The translations under genes and the position numbers were made by a program. This document shows, piece after piece, positions 34,141-44,796 of a DNA stretch of 64,000 nucleotides (positions within the stretch are counted from its first letter, which is position 1; every line of letters starts with the position of its first letter). The stretch is from Acephala macrosclerotiorum (lineage: Eukaryota; Ascomycota; Leotiomycetes; Helotiales; Mollisiaceae), in NCBI GenBank assembly GCA_014904845.1, contig MU119234.1:124001-188000 (forward strand), read 5' to 3'. The notes below the pieces were generated by a model. That model ran no database searches. It was not told the DNA's origin and was given only the letters and a program-made list of their open reading frames with translations.

Positions 34141-34594
34141 GAAATGATGAAAGCTGTCTCTGAGAAGGACGTATGGAAGGAAAATTTATGATTGCATGGT
34201 TTAGAAATGTTGACGAGAAATATGCTATGCTGCCTCCTAGCGACCGGATCTTGAGCACGTACAGATGTGCACTTATGGTGGAATGACTTGGTTCCTATGT
34301 AATGGATATAAAATTGACTTCGAGATATGGCGTTGACTGATGCCATTTGGCAGTTAAGACGCTGGCAGGAGAGAAAACTTAATGAGATTGAAATTGCAAT
34401 TATCAAATTACTCTACTGTGGTATTGATATCTCAAGTACCTTGGAGCTTTCCACAGCACAAATTCCACAGCTTGCGTACATACTTTCGCGCACATCCAAT
34501 GAACACCATGGCGGAGAAGTCCCGAGAGATTGTTTTGAAGCCTCATGTTATTCAGGAAACGCTTGCATACCCTCCAAGAACCAAAGTCCAATTC
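34141..34594. other. convergent 3' spacer
   Basis: About 450 bases between two convergent genes. No gene. Short frames here are shadows of the glycosyltransferase 3' end. Confidence 0.5.
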
Positions 34595-35680
34595 CTAAGG
34601 GTCGTAATCCATCATCTCAGTACAATTAGTATGAGGCATCGTCTCAATCCACTCCCAAAAATTACCCTTCTTCGGATCCGTCATCCCATTCCCCCTATGC
34701 AACTTTTCCTCATATTCCTCCTTACTCTTAACCGCATAATGATGCAGCGCCAACCTGTCCCTCGTAACCGGATATCTGAAAGCTTCAGTAACCACTTCAT
34801 CCCAGTGTTCGCCAACAGTGACCGCTCCTGGTAGCATGTTGAACTTGTGCGGATTGCCGCTCGGACCGGCGGTTTTGGATGGGCGGACGAGGGATTTGAT
34901 ATGGCGGTTGTCGGAGGAGAAGCCGTTGTCTTCAGGGGCGTCGTAGGTGCAGGTTGTGAATGATTTTCGACAGGACTCCGGACGGGTGAGGATCCCGTTT
35001 GAGGTGTGCGTTTTCCAACTCACGCCTAAAGCTCCCACTGCGTCGCTTGCCTCGAACCCTTCTAGGATTTCGCGGAAGGTCTCGTTCGGTGATGTGACCT
35101 CGAGGAACTCATCTGCATCGAAGAATGCGATCCAAGGATGAAGAGAGCCATACTTCTTCAGGCACATGTCGTAGAAAACCGTCTGTTGATTCCAAGCTCG
35201 AGTTGGGCGGTCTTGATAATTGAACGTCAACGCTGACTGAGGGACGCCGAAATCCTCGATTTGAGACATCGGAGGCGTCGAGCCATCATCCATAATATAG
35301 AAGCGGCGTATGCCGAGATGATAGTAGTAATGCGTAAGCCATTCCGGCAGATCTTTTTGCTGATTTCCGACCGCGAGACAAATCGCGACATATTCATCAT
35401 CGATGCCCGGGACAGGCTCTTTATGGGCTACCGAACTTGATGTGGTCTCTTCCGTTGGTCCCCAGATCTTCTCTGTGAGTTGCTCCCAGGTGTCTTCCCA
35501 TATTGGTAAAGTGATGTTTGGGGCTGCGGCGAGGATTTTGTTTTGTACTTCGAGAACCTTTTCTGATGGGGTAATGACGATGAAATGAATAAGAGTCAAA
35601 CAAAAGCCAAGAAAGATGATCACTCTCCATCTGATGGATGTGAACAGAGATAAAGACTGTCCATTGAAGAAGTCCGACAT
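34595..35680 (-). CDS. DADEF-type glycosyltransferase, type II membrane protein
   Basis: Single exon. The ATG at 35680 (MSDFFNGQSLSLFTSIRW) gives 361 aa, and an in-frame ATG at 35725 would add 15 residues. A short basic cytosolic tail and one signal-anchor helix (VIIFLGFCLTLIHFIVI) precede the lumenal domain. Family sequence: DDEYVAICLAVGNQQKDLPE, WLTHYYYHLGIRRFYIMDDG, SLHPWIAFFDADEFLEV with the metal-binding DADEF, and RLALHHYAVKSKEEYEEKL near the end. This fits the Glyco_transf_92 / Glyco_tranf_2_4 group. A Golgi glycan- or wall-modifying role is likely. Donor and acceptor sugars are unknown. Confidence 0.82.
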   Translation of the reverse strand: MSDFFNGQSLSLFTSIRWRVIIFLGFCLTLIHFIVITPSEKVLEVQNKILAAAPNITLPIWEDTWEQLTEKIWGPTEETTSSSVAHKEPVPGIDDEYVAICLAVGNQQKDLPEWLTHYYYHLGIRRFYIMDDGSTPPMSQIEDFGVPQSALTFNYQDRPTRAWNQQTVFYDMCLKKYGSLHPWIAFFDADEFLEVTSPNETFREILEGFEASDAVGALGVSWKTHTSNGILTRPESCRKSFTTCTYDAPEDNGFSSDNRHIKSLVRPSKTAGPSGNPHKFNMLPGAVTVGEHWDEVVTEAFRYPVTRDRLALHHYAVKSKEEYEEKLHRGNGMTDPKKGNFWEWIETMPHTNCTEMMDYDP

Positions 35681-35725
35681 CTCGAGTAGTTGAAACAGAA
35701 TTGAATACAAGAATACCGTGAGCAT

Positions 35726-37170
35726 GAAGCCTGGACAAAATTCCTGCCAGGGCCAGTTCAATCGCCACGACTAGGAAACGGACCAACGCGTATTTGGCAT
35801 TCTATTCTCAATTAATTGGGTTTAGAATGCCCTTAAGGAATGTTGCCAGACTTCCCGTTGGCCTCATTGGTTCAAACACATAAGCGAGGAGCAAGGGAAC
35901 TCGGCCCACCAGGCCTTCGGTTCATATTTGGATCTCATTTGAAACAGAACGCAGAAGAAGCATCAGAGTGAGAATCAGGAAGATAGGACAATCAAGCCCA
36001 CGCATACCCAACGTAAGTGCAGAGGTTCGAGAACATCAAAGGCGCCATGCACGGGGCCGCTAGCTCAGTATATGTCCTAGCCCCTTACCTCTAAAATAAA
36101 ACCAAACCCAAAACTCCTGCGTACGCAATGCAAGGGCAGAATCACCCAAGTCAACGAAAGACTATCAAAAAAAGCGTCGTCTCCCTCACTCCGCATCCTC
36201 CCAATTCATCAAACCGTCCTCAATACCAGTCATCGCCCCTTCGTGTCCGACTTCTCTCCCTATCTCTAACCCTCTCCCTAGTCCCGGCCTCACCAAGAAA
36301 CCCATACGGATCATCCCCTCTTAACTCTCCTCTAGAATCCTGTTCATATATCCGTCTATCTCTCTCAGATTGCCCTCCTCGCGCACGGCTAAAGGGGCTG
36401 CGGAGGCCCGAGAGGTCGATATGTGGCGGTGAAAGGCGATTTTGGCAGCGAGAGCACGGGAGACGGTGATCGCTTCCTCGCTACTCGTGTCGGTGATCAT
36501 TGGTGTTGACACGAGCATGTGATTGGTAGGTACGAGAATATGAAAAATGATTGCTGATTGCTCGAGACTCGCGGTGGTGGTCGTGTCCCGAATCGAAGAA
36601 GGGAGTGCGATTCCTAGCACGATCAGGACTACCGCGAGAGCGATCTTGGTCTTGGTCTTGGTCCTGGTATGATCGAGAAGATGGAAGTTGGTCTAAACTC
36701 TAAGAAGGGGGTGTCGTAGCTGGGGTTGGGATTGGCGCGAGCGCGAGTTTGGGGAGATAGAGAAAATGGAAGGCGTTCTCTTGGTCGGAACAAAAGGGGA
36801 GGGGCGTCGTCAAGGAAATCCTCGCTGGGCCGGCGTTGAATTTGGTGGAAGTGAGAGGATGAAAGGCGGTTTGTTGTGCCGTACATGTTGGAGAAGAATT
36901 GAGGGCGTGCTTGGGCGAGTGTATTGTTGACAACTACCAAAATAAAAATAAATTAAATAATCAAACCACGAAAAGAACGGAGAATCAAAGACGGGGCTTT
37001 AAATAGCGAAAATGAAGGCCGCTTAGCATGGTTGACTCAGTAGGACGGGCAGGCGCCGTGATTCATCAACAAAGGTACATGGGATGGAAGTTGTTACACA
37101 GCCTTGTCAAAAAAGCTATCCATATTCAGATAGCCAGAACTCCACGTGCCAGAACATCAATGGTATATCC
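35726..37170. other. long intergenic region with doubtful minus frames
   Basis: About 1.4 kb. Minus frames at 36629-36940 and 36321-36620 are biased to Arg/Ser/Pro. A third reading contains a (Gln-Asp)n-type run from a CCAAGA/CAAGAC tandem (about 36645-36665). They may be pieces of a disordered protein gene, but no consistent exon chain emerged. No tRNA found. Confidence 0.35.
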
Positions 37171-37989
37171 TCAACGATGAAAGACGGCAGCGCCCTCGAC
37201 CCAGTTCCTATCTCTCACACAGTACCAACTATCCGTCTCGCTGGAGTGTTCCCCAGAACCTGTGCTCTGATCCACACTCGCATAAAGACTCCACCCATAC
37301 CTCTCCAAACACTCCAACATCTTCAACAATAACAACCTGGTACTCATGGTCTCCTCGCCCGTCGCCCTCCACGGATATCCGTTGATCTTGAATTCCCATG
37401 CCCTCAGATTCGCGTCTTTCCATCCTAAATCTGTTTGTAGCAGCCCCATCCCGGCGAGCAGGTTTTTCATAGCTTGAACAAGTTGTGGAGGGGCACCGAT
37501 CAGCCGAAGTCGATCGCTCATGTTGAAAGATATACACATGAAATCGCTGGGCGGTGGAGGAGATTGCTGTTTCCTGAAGAACAGTGTGTTCTTGTCGAAC
37601 TCCTTCTTGCTAACATCCGCACTGGCATGCAATATCCACCCAATGCTAAACAAATATGCCAATATCTCCCTAACCAAAACTCTCGATATGATAGCGTCTG
37701 AACTTTGTCCGTACCACGGATTGCCGTAGAGCTTGAACTCGTGGGACTTCCCGTACAGCTGCTCTTTTTGTACGCCTTTCGAGTATGAGGATTGTATGAC
37801 ACCGCGAAGTGCTTGAATGTCGGATTGTGGGAAGCCAAGGAGACGGAGGCGGTCGCTACGGTGGAGGGAGATGGTCGCAAATGTTGTGCGAAAGGGTGCG
37901 TATGATGGAGCAGATTCCATGCTCGCTGGCATTGACTGTGGGCGCGACTGGTCAGACTTCTCAAAGGGGTACTCAGGATTGAGGTTCAT
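37171..37989 (-). CDS. protein with duplicated SDRLRL module
   Basis: Single exon from the ATG at 37989 (MNLNPEYPFEKSDQSRPQSM), 272 aa. After a Pro/Ser-rich N-terminus there are two copies of a module of about 90 residues: first ISLHRSDRLRLLGFPQSDIQ, FKLYGNPWYGQSSDAIISRV and LVREILAYLFSIGWILHASA; second ISFNMSDRLRLIGAPPQLVQ, FKINGYPWRATGEETMSTRL and LLKMLECLERYGWSLYASVD. The repeat is clear by eye: SDRLRL, GPW/GYPW, R-hydrophobic helix, GW-LHAS. The C-terminus ends WYCVRDRNWVEGAAVFHR. No signal peptide or membrane helix. No family name recognised. Confidence 0.75.
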   Translation of the reverse strand: MNLNPEYPFEKSDQSRPQSMPASMESAPSYAPFRTTFATISLHRSDRLRLLGFPQSDIQALRGVIQSSYSKGVQKEQLYGKSHEFKLYGNPWYGQSSDAIISRVLVREILAYLFSIGWILHASADVSKKEFDKNTLFFRKQQSPPPPSDFMCISFNMSDRLRLIGAPPQLVQAMKNLLAGMGLLQTDLGWKDANLRAWEFKINGYPWRATGEETMSTRLLLLKMLECLERYGWSLYASVDQSTGSGEHSSETDSWYCVRDRNWVEGAAVFHR

Positions 37990-38955
37990 GGTGAAGGTTG
38001 TGTTTTGATGTTCGTGGTTAAGGCGGGGTTGAAGGCTTTCGTCTGAAGTTGTGATGCTCGATGGAGATCGTTCGACGCTGTTATGGATTTCGAGTGCTCG
38101 CAGATTCGTACGAACGTGGAAAGTGACGAGAAAAGATATCTTGTCTGTATACATACCACAAACTTGCATCATTCCTCAATGGCGATGTCAGATAGCGGGT
38201 AAGGCTGTGTAGAAAGGCTGTGCTAGGCAGTCTTTGCTTTAGTGCTTCCCTTGACAAGATCATAACCATCACGAAGACTCCACAGAGAAGCCATCGTGTT
38301 TTCCTCATGTAAGATCATCAATCACCCGACTTGGGCAGATGCGGCGCTCGTCGGCAGGTATGGATCGCATTAGACTTGGCCGGGAAGGAGGACCTGACAC
38401 AAGATGCTGGAGGGACGACATCTTGGCGGCCGACTTAGTTGTAAGGCTGCTCGACATCTTGCGGCCATGTTTGAGCGGATACGGTGAGACTGGATTGGAT
38501 TGCGCGCAAGCTTCAGCTTCAGAGATGGTTGAAGTGATGGGTGGGAAGAATGCCGAGACTCGTGCAAAGAGCCGCCTTTCGAGGTTAGCGTTCACGTGCT
38601 CAAATATTCACAAGCAAAAAGGCCAAACTTTGGTTCCTAGGATCTGAATCGAGAAGGACTATTGATCTGAGAAAGTGTTTCTCTCGTCTTGCGATAAATG
38701 AGACAGTTCTCAACCTTGAGTTCTCTGTCTGAACTTCTATCATCACACCCTTAAACCAGAGCCGGGCCAGTGTTTTGAAGGCCCTGGCTTCAGATTATCA
38801 CACCGCGATTTCCTTGCTCGTATTTTCTTATCTCAACTTTAAGGATTTTTGCCCTCTGCTCCACTCTACGTAGTATTCAATGGGTCCCGCTGACCTTGCG
38901 TATCTTTCTGTTCCCGTCTTCCTTTCTTGGTTCAAATATAATGGGAAATTTCCCC
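37990..38955. other. intergenic
   Basis: About 1 kb. A minus frame at 38081-38308 begins with an ATG and a hydrophobic run (WLLCGVFVMVMIL) and could encode a 75-residue membrane or secreted peptide, but nothing else supports it. Nothing else recognised. Confidence 0.35.
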
Positions 38956-39200
38956 TCAAATCTTCTTTCCCACTGCAGCGGTTTCGCGTTTCTTCAATTT
39001 CGCTTCCAAGCTGGATATTTTCTCTGCCAACTGCTCCGTTTCCTTTTTACTCTCCTTGTACTCTATAAAGGCTCTAAGTATGCCTGTATCTGTTCGGCTT
39101 CTCTGCGTAAACGTTGTGCCTCGGGTCCTTTTTCGTCACGGTCTGCCTTTCCTGCTCTGTCTTCGCGCCTTTTCATGACTACTTTCCATTCCTTTGCCAT
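38956..39200 (-). pseudogene. short coiled-coil gene, frameshifted
   Basis: From the ATG at 39200 the frame reads MAKEWKVVMKRREDRAGKAD, then RLRREAEQIQAYLE and a stop. One base further the neighbouring frame continues the same kind of heptad-rich helix (AFIEYKESKKETEQLAEKIS, SLEAKLKKRETAAVGKKI) to a TGA at 38956. Adding one base near 39074 would give one coiled coil of about 80 residues. It resembles in style, though I cannot prove homology to, the coiled-coil cluster at 57-63 kb. Confidence 0.35.
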
Positions 39201-39249
39201 TATCCAATCTAGAGAAAGAACGGTCTGTAGAATACTAAGAGTCTTCTAG

Positions 39250-39632
39250 ATCAATTGTGCTCACTTGAGTTCAATCTCTTTTTTCGGACCTGTGCCGCCA
39301 TCTTGAAATTACTGTATCCTTACGTGTGGATGCGTCCCAAAAAAATATTTTGTCTCCGCCCCGGAGGGTGGATAATCGAAAAGAACCACCAATGTGCGCG
39401 CCCTGCCACAATTAGCCCACCATAGTGCGATGAAGCGAAGGAGAACGTGACACGACTATGGCTTGTTGTTACCTACACGCAGATTCCTTCTATTGGTCAT
39501 GTATCAATCCACTTGTGCGCGCCCAAGGCGAGAGTGTTAAACAACTTCATTATTCCACACTCACTTTCTTCGTTTTCATCGTGATCACAACAACGAAGAC
39601 TTTCACCCCGTTACAATTACTGCTTGTTAACA
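39250..39632. other. intergenic promoter region
   Basis: About 380 bases between divergent genes. No gene recognised. Leader of the DUF6594 gene at its end. Confidence 0.45.
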
Positions 39633-40697
39633 ATGTCTTCATCATCCCCGACAAATCCAGGGGCTCGAGGCTATAGACGCCTGGCTGACTTTATGGCCTG
39701 GTATCCCCGCGCTGCAATCTTTCCCCGATTCCACGCCCTTAACCTGTTCAATCTTCTCAGCCTACAAGCGGAAATAGCACAGCTTGAAGAGGAGCTTGAT
39801 AGGATTGCAGAAGAAAATAACAATTGCCAAGACGTCGGTTCTAAGAAAAGGGAGTACAGTTTCAGTTGGCTAGTCTTGCAGGAGGCGGAGGGAGGCCAGA
39901 GTAAGCAGCTGTTAAAGACATTGGAGCTACGAAAGAAACTGGCGGAGTACAGTATGCCACCTGAGCTTGTGGATTGATATATCTCTCCTTTGCGGGCGAA
40001 GTTCTAACAAGTCGTTCTTTTGATCGCTAGATACCGCGCTTACCCAGCAACTCACATTATCGCAACACCCATCACCAACACAACGCGACCTACACATGCT
40101 TAATAGCTATCTCGAAGGCTTACACCACGGCGAAAGCCAACTCCTTGGCCCAGGATCAGACATATGGTCTGCTCAGCTAGGAAGTGGAGAGTACAACGTA
40201 GATGACAAGTTGATCCTTTCAACAACCTCGGGATCGCAAGATGGTTTCACGCAGTCACTCATCAAAGTTCTCAGAAGGATAGCTCCGTATCTACACATAC
40301 GGGTGAGACTCCCGAACCAATTATAAACCTCTTTTCTGAAGAAAGAATTTGACTGACATCAATCTAGCGTGAAAGGTTCCCGTCGACGCTGCCCTACCAG
40401 ACCGATTTCGACTATCATGCCTACAGCTCCAATGCCCAAATCAGACGCCTCGGAGACAACGTCGCCACGATAGCAGCAGCACTACTAACTTGCATCCCCA
40501 TCGTTGCTTTATATTTCTCTTCCAGTTATGAGTTGAGGATTGGCTTAGTTTTCTTATTTACGCTTCTCTTCGCATCCACATTGACTTTTGTCTCTGATGC
40601 TAGAAGAATGGATGTTTTCGCGGCGACGGCGGCGTTTGTAGCTGTGCAAGTTGTTTTCATAGGAAGTATAGATTTGCAGAAGAACTCGAAGCAATGA
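39633..40697 (+). CDS. DUF6594-type membrane protein
   Basis: Three exons (39633-39951, 40031-40302, 40368-40697) encode 306 aa from the ATG at 39633 (MSSSSPTNPGARGYRRLADF). The fungal DUF6594 pattern is visible: RLADFMAWYPRAAIFPRFHA, a coiled coil (LLSLQAEIAQLEEELDRIAE, KTLELRKKLAEYN), DLHMLNSYLEGLHHGE, and after the last intron DFDYHAYSSNAQIRRLGDN. Three tightly spaced C-terminal membrane helices follow (NVATIAAALLTCIPIVALYF, IGLVFLFTLLFASTLTFV, VFAATAAFVAVQVVFIGSI). All joints keep frame. The family is widespread in filamentous ascomycetes, with unknown function and probable membrane location. Confidence 0.85.
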
Positions 40698-41230
40698 ATT
40701 TTGCGATAGAATTTAAGATAAGAAGTGTTCGTGGCATTCACAATGGCTTGATTCCTGATGCAGGTAGTGGTTAAACCATATCTCATCTTCCGTGCTAGTC
40801 CACTAAATAATTGATTCACGTACATTGAACACACCAATCACCCACAATTTGAAGAGGAAACTATGATACACTTCTCCCAAATATTAAAATCACTTTTTTC
40901 GCAATACGTATGGTCGGCGAACGCCGAAGTCATATAAGAAGAAGCAGAAGGCAGATGAGATTGCACTTGAATCACCAAGAATAATGCAAATGCATCAATA
41001 GATAAGAGGGTAAGCATTCTAGGCAAACAAGAGTAGCAAGTTGAGAGCCCGAGATAGGTGACCAAAGCTAAAGCTTGTCGAATATTTTGCCAGGCGATGT
41101 ACAATCCCAATCCTCCTCGATGCCCCACCAAAAGATCTAATAATCATCAACCATCAGACAGCCTACTCAATTCCCAATCCACCCAAAACTCCCTATTCAT
41201 CCCCAAATCATAACCTCATAACCTCATAAT
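40698..41230. other. convergent 3' spacer
   Basis: About 530 bases between convergent genes. No gene. A direct CATAACCT duplication near 41212-41228 is the only local feature. Confidence 0.45.
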
Positions 41231-41603
41231 CTAAAAGCCCTGCTTAGCAACCTGAGCCTTAGCCGCCGCAATCGTAGCAGCTGCATTCGGATCAACAAAG
41301 TTGCACCCCGCTTTTCCATTTTGGAAAGCCGCCGCCTCGGCAGAGCAAACGCCGACATTGCTGGCCTTGGCACAGCATGCTGATGAGCAGTCGGCGTCAT
41401 CGACGCAGCCTCCGATGATAAATTGTGCGCCGGCGCCGTTGCCGACGTTCTTGGCTCCTGCGTTGTTGGGTGTGATGGCGAGGACGGTCATCGCAGCTGT
41501 GGGAGATGTTAGATTCAGTTGTAAAGGGAAGGGAGATGAGGAGGGGGAAGGACGAGTGAGGGGACTTACAAGCGAGAGTAGTGAAGAGAGTGATGTGAAC
41601 CAT
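41231..41603 (-). CDS. small secreted Cys-rich protein, BAS2-like
   Basis: Two exons (41570-41603, 41231-41496) encode 99 aa. The signal peptide MVHITLFTTLASAMTVLA spans the intron. The mature part reads NNAGAKNVGNGAGAQFIIGG, CVDDADCSSACCAKASNVGV, CSAEAAAFQNGKAGCNFVD and ends AAAKAQVAKQGF. The six or more Cys, including an adjacent CC, and the GNGxGxQFI-GGC-DADC-CC pattern recall the biotrophy-associated secreted protein 2 group of plant-associated fungi. That link is from memory of the family, not a search. Likely secreted and disulfide-bonded. An effector role is possible but unproved. A short CT-rich leader lies upstream. Confidence 0.7.
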
Positions 41604-43052
41604 TTTGATGATTGTTTGGAAGAGAGAGACAGAGAGAGTAGTTGTTTGCCGAAAAAGACAGAAATGGTATTAAAAGTAATTAGAAGACTAAATATTGAAC
41701 GACGCTAGGTCGATGAAAGAATGTAATGAGAGTGAGCTGATTGAAGATGAGATGATTTCGGATTGCGTGCTGCAGCAGTCTCTATATACTTCTGCCAATG
41801 AACTGTCAGGCCGCTATCAAGATTGGCCAGGCCGTTCATCTGAATTTAGTCTGATATTATTTGTTCCATCCCAGTATCATCGTCCTTGACACCAGACGCA
41901 GCGGACGCCACAGAGGAAAAGCAAGCAGACTCGTGATCAACAACAGAAGCGCGCTCTTGGGACTGCCAGACTGGCACTTGGTGGACGTTGATTTCTCGGT
42001 AAAGTGTCGTTGGTGTTCGTCCCGACCAATTATCTTTGTGCTGGTGCTGGAGATGTTTGATCGGCCCCTGAACCGCATTTTACCGGATCACGTCCCATCT
42101 GATTATCTGCGACAGATGATGTGACCGGCTCTAGCTTTGTATCTCAGCTTGAATGTGCTAGATGTCGTACCTCAATGTTGGTTTGTTGATTGATGTTTGG
42201 ATTGTGAGATGTTGAGCTCTCGGGGACTTTCGTGCCGAGTTTCAGACTATAGCCGGCATTTGCTGTGGACTAGATTCTGGTATGCAATTTCAGTAAAATT
42301 GAGGATCGATTGACTTGGTGATGGATACTAAATCGCATAACCTTAACGTGAATCTGATAATCTTGATATTTAGGCTAAGCCTCAAGCCTGACACTTGTCG
42401 GATCAGATATGGTCTCCACCAACCACACTCATTTGGACCCCACGTCACTGGCATCATGACCGGGAAACGCAGTCATGTGCAAATAGGTTCTTGCCTGCAA
42501 ATCGCGTATTGTGGGAAGCTTTGACAAGTTGACAGCGGGAATCCGTAACGATGGGAAAGTTGTGCCAAGACGGGTGCATCGCGAGTGCGGCGCATCCCAT
42601 ACTTCGTACAACAACCACATATAGGCTAAGAGGCTTGAAGAAACTTCCAGATAATGAAGGACGCACAGAAAATAATCGCGATGATCACTTGAAATGTTGA
42701 GCAGACAGTGTTCATAGAATCTCGCCATGGCTTTGCAAGAACGCATTGGGAGGATGCGGAGACGCTGATTCTGGCAAGCTGTCAACTACAACGAATAACT
42801 CAGGTCATTTGTGGCGTTAATATTCTCCCCGCTGAGTGGCACCACTTGGTGATCAACTGGGATGGGTTAGTGCCGATTGTGCATTGGCAGGTTGCTGGTG
42901 AGGAGAGTTGCGTTTCAGTTTTTGAGCTCGTTGTTAGAGCTAAGTTTTGACTTGGCGACCACGTGAAGTCGCGCGACTCCCGCGGACATTAGCTGTTCTC
43001 TATTGCCAGACATAATCCACGCGTCGTGGATTAATGATGCCTCCGAGTGTCT
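41604..43052. other. long intergenic region with palindromes
   Basis: About 1.4 kb with no supportable gene. Frames at 41861-42124 and 42429-42785 show no domain. Near the right end sit two perfect palindromes: AGTCGCGCGACT at 42967-42978, and TAATCCACG/CGTGGATTA arms around a 3-base centre at 43013-43033, just past the 3' end of the oxidoreductase gene. Confidence 0.45.
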
Positions 43053-44228
43053 TTAGTCTTGCTTTGTAAGTTGCTTATACATCATGTCGAACAACTCCAG
43101 CTCCTTCGAAGCATCAGCTGCCGTGGTCTTGATCGCCTTTCCATTTACAAAGCATTCGTAGACTTCTTTCAATTCCACGGTGTATGCATCCTCGTAACTC
43201 GAAAGGATCTCTCTGGATGTCGCCTCGCCAGCGTCGTTAAGTTCGTCAACTTTGACCTTGATGGGTAGACCCTTCACGTAAGGTGTATCGTACTGAATAC
43301 TAACTGTTTTCCGCTCTCCATATACAGCCAAATTTGCATCGAATCTCGGCACGCTGTCGATTCCACTCTCATATGTAACTGAGTATGGCTCTCCAGTCTT
43401 GTTACGATAGTTGAAGATTGCAGAGTAGAAGGGCTCGTTGGCTGATACTCCAACGACGGATTCTGGGAAGCCAAGTGCTTCACGCATCAAGGATAAGTCG
43501 TGAGAACCAAGACTTCCCAGGAATCGACAGTATTGAATGTACCTCTGTGACAAAGTGTGGTCTGGGAATGCCTCCGAAAAGAGCTTGGCCAGGTGAACCT
43601 TCTGGTCTTGTTTAGCATTCGGTGGGAAGTCTGCAAACTTCATAGGGCTCGTCCCGCTCTGGCCAACGAAATGTGCATTGGGCCCGATTATATCTCTACA
43701 CCTGGCATACACGATCTTAGGTATGTTGGCAACTTCTCGCAGAAATGCTTGTGTGAATGAAGGCGCATATCGACGCATGTATCCCACAAATATTTTATTT
43801 CCTCCTGCCGCTTTCTCAGCCTCCAGTATTCGCTGCACCGACGGGATCGACAAAGTGATAGGCTTCTCTATGAAGACCAGTTTCCCAGCTCGCACGGCTG
43901 ATATGCAGAGGGATTCGTGGAATTCGTCGGCTGTCAGGATCATAACGAGGTCCACTTCTGGGTGGGAAATGGTTTCTTCTGCATCCATCGTCTTGTGTGA
44001 AATATCGAACTTCGCTCCGACATGGTCGATAGTCTTCCGGGAGATGTCGCAGATGGATATCACAGAGTAGCTGTATTCTGTTAGCAGATTCTTAGTTTGT
44101 AGATGCCTTGCCTGGAATACGTACAGGTGGTTGAGCAGTGCGAGCGTAGGAAGGTGTATCACTTGAGCAACCTCTCCGGCACCTAGGACTCCCACTCTCA
44201 GCTTTCGTGGGGATTGAATAGATGCCAT
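43053..44228 (-). CDS. Gfo/Idh/MocA-family oxidoreductase
   Basis: The ATG at 44228 opens MASIQSPRKLRVGVLGAGEV, the Rossmann GxGxxA-like nucleotide-binding start. A 54-nt in-frame, stop-free segment (44071-44124, GTACGT donor, CTAAC branch, TACAG acceptor) is almost certainly an intron. Removing it restores LALLNHLYSVISICDIS and gives 373 aa. Hallmarks: HPEVDLVMILTADEFHESLC, RAGKLVFIEKPITLS (the EKP motif) and KIFVGYMRRYAPSF, then the C-terminal beta-sheet domain. It has an NAD(P)-dependent sugar or inositol dehydrogenase-like fold, probably cytosolic. Substrate unknown. The C-terminus is YKQLTKQD. Confidence 0.88.
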   Translation of the reverse strand: MASIQSPRKLRVGVLGAGEVAQVIHLPTLALLNHLYVFQARHLQTKNLLTEYSYSVISICDISRKTIDHVGAKFDISHKTMDAEETISHPEVDLVMILTADEFHESLCISAVRAGKLVFIEKPITLSIPSVQRILEAEKAAGGNKIFVGYMRRYAPSFTQAFLREVANIPKIVYARCRDIIGPNAHFVGQSGTSPMKFADFPPNAKQDQKVHLAKLFSEAFPDHTLSQRYIQYCRFLGSLGSHDLSLMREALGFPESVVGVSANEPFYSAIFNYRNKTGEPYSVTYESGIDSVPRFDANLAVYGERKTVSIQYDTPYVKGLPIKVKVDELNDAGEATSREILSSYEDAYTVELKEVYECFVNGKAIKTTAADASKELELFDMMYKQLTKQD

Positions 44229-44796
44229 GATGTGCCTGCAGTTGAAAGATATGCCACTGTGTGATTCCCAAGGCAGGTTGAAGAACTTCCTCCATCTCTT
44301 TATAGTGTTGCATCTCCGCTGCCTTACTAACCTTACCCCGCGTCAACGTCACGAGTCGTACCGTCCTCGTATCGAGTCCAGCTTTGTCGTGTTCGATTCG
44401 ACATCGAATGGAGAATCCGAAATCTCCGAGGCACCTTTGCTGTCGTGAAGTCCTGCCTCGCGACGAGGTGACGAGAAGTTGATGGTCAATTAAAATTGGC
44501 TGCTTACATAATCTAGACCTGGCCTTCATACTTCCCTACACCCAGCTTGCTTCTTCTCCTTCAGTCACTGTACTTTCCATTGTCCTTCTCTATTTTGGCC
44601 AGCTTTATGGACGGCATAGGCAAACATGGCGACGGCGCTGCATTGCTGAGAGGAACAACAAGCTTCCTCCGTCCCAGATTGCGTGATAGTTCGACAAACA
44701 TTTACATTTCTCCTAGCAATAAAAGTCCTGTTACTCTGGTATCAATGCATTAACCGAGGGCTTGTTCGAGCAGACAATGCGCGAAGTCCCAAACTC
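44229..44796. other. intergenic
   Basis: About 570 bases with the upstream region of the oxidoreductase and the 3' flank of the receptor gene. The minus frame 44092-44529 overlaps the oxidoreductase first exon in another frame and is rejected. Confidence 0.45.

Noticed and set aside
36055..36080. TAGCTCAGTATA word resembling a tRNA A box
   Set aside because: No matching B box, acceptor stem or cloverleaf can be drawn around it.
36321..36940. Arg/Ser/Pro- and Asp/Gln-rich minus frames
   Set aside because: No consistent exon chain could be built. Low-complexity DNA opens all three frames here.
44092..44529. 145-codon minus frame upstream of the oxidoreductase
   Set aside because: It runs over the true first exon and intron in another frame. 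The oxidoreductase reading is clearly the real one.
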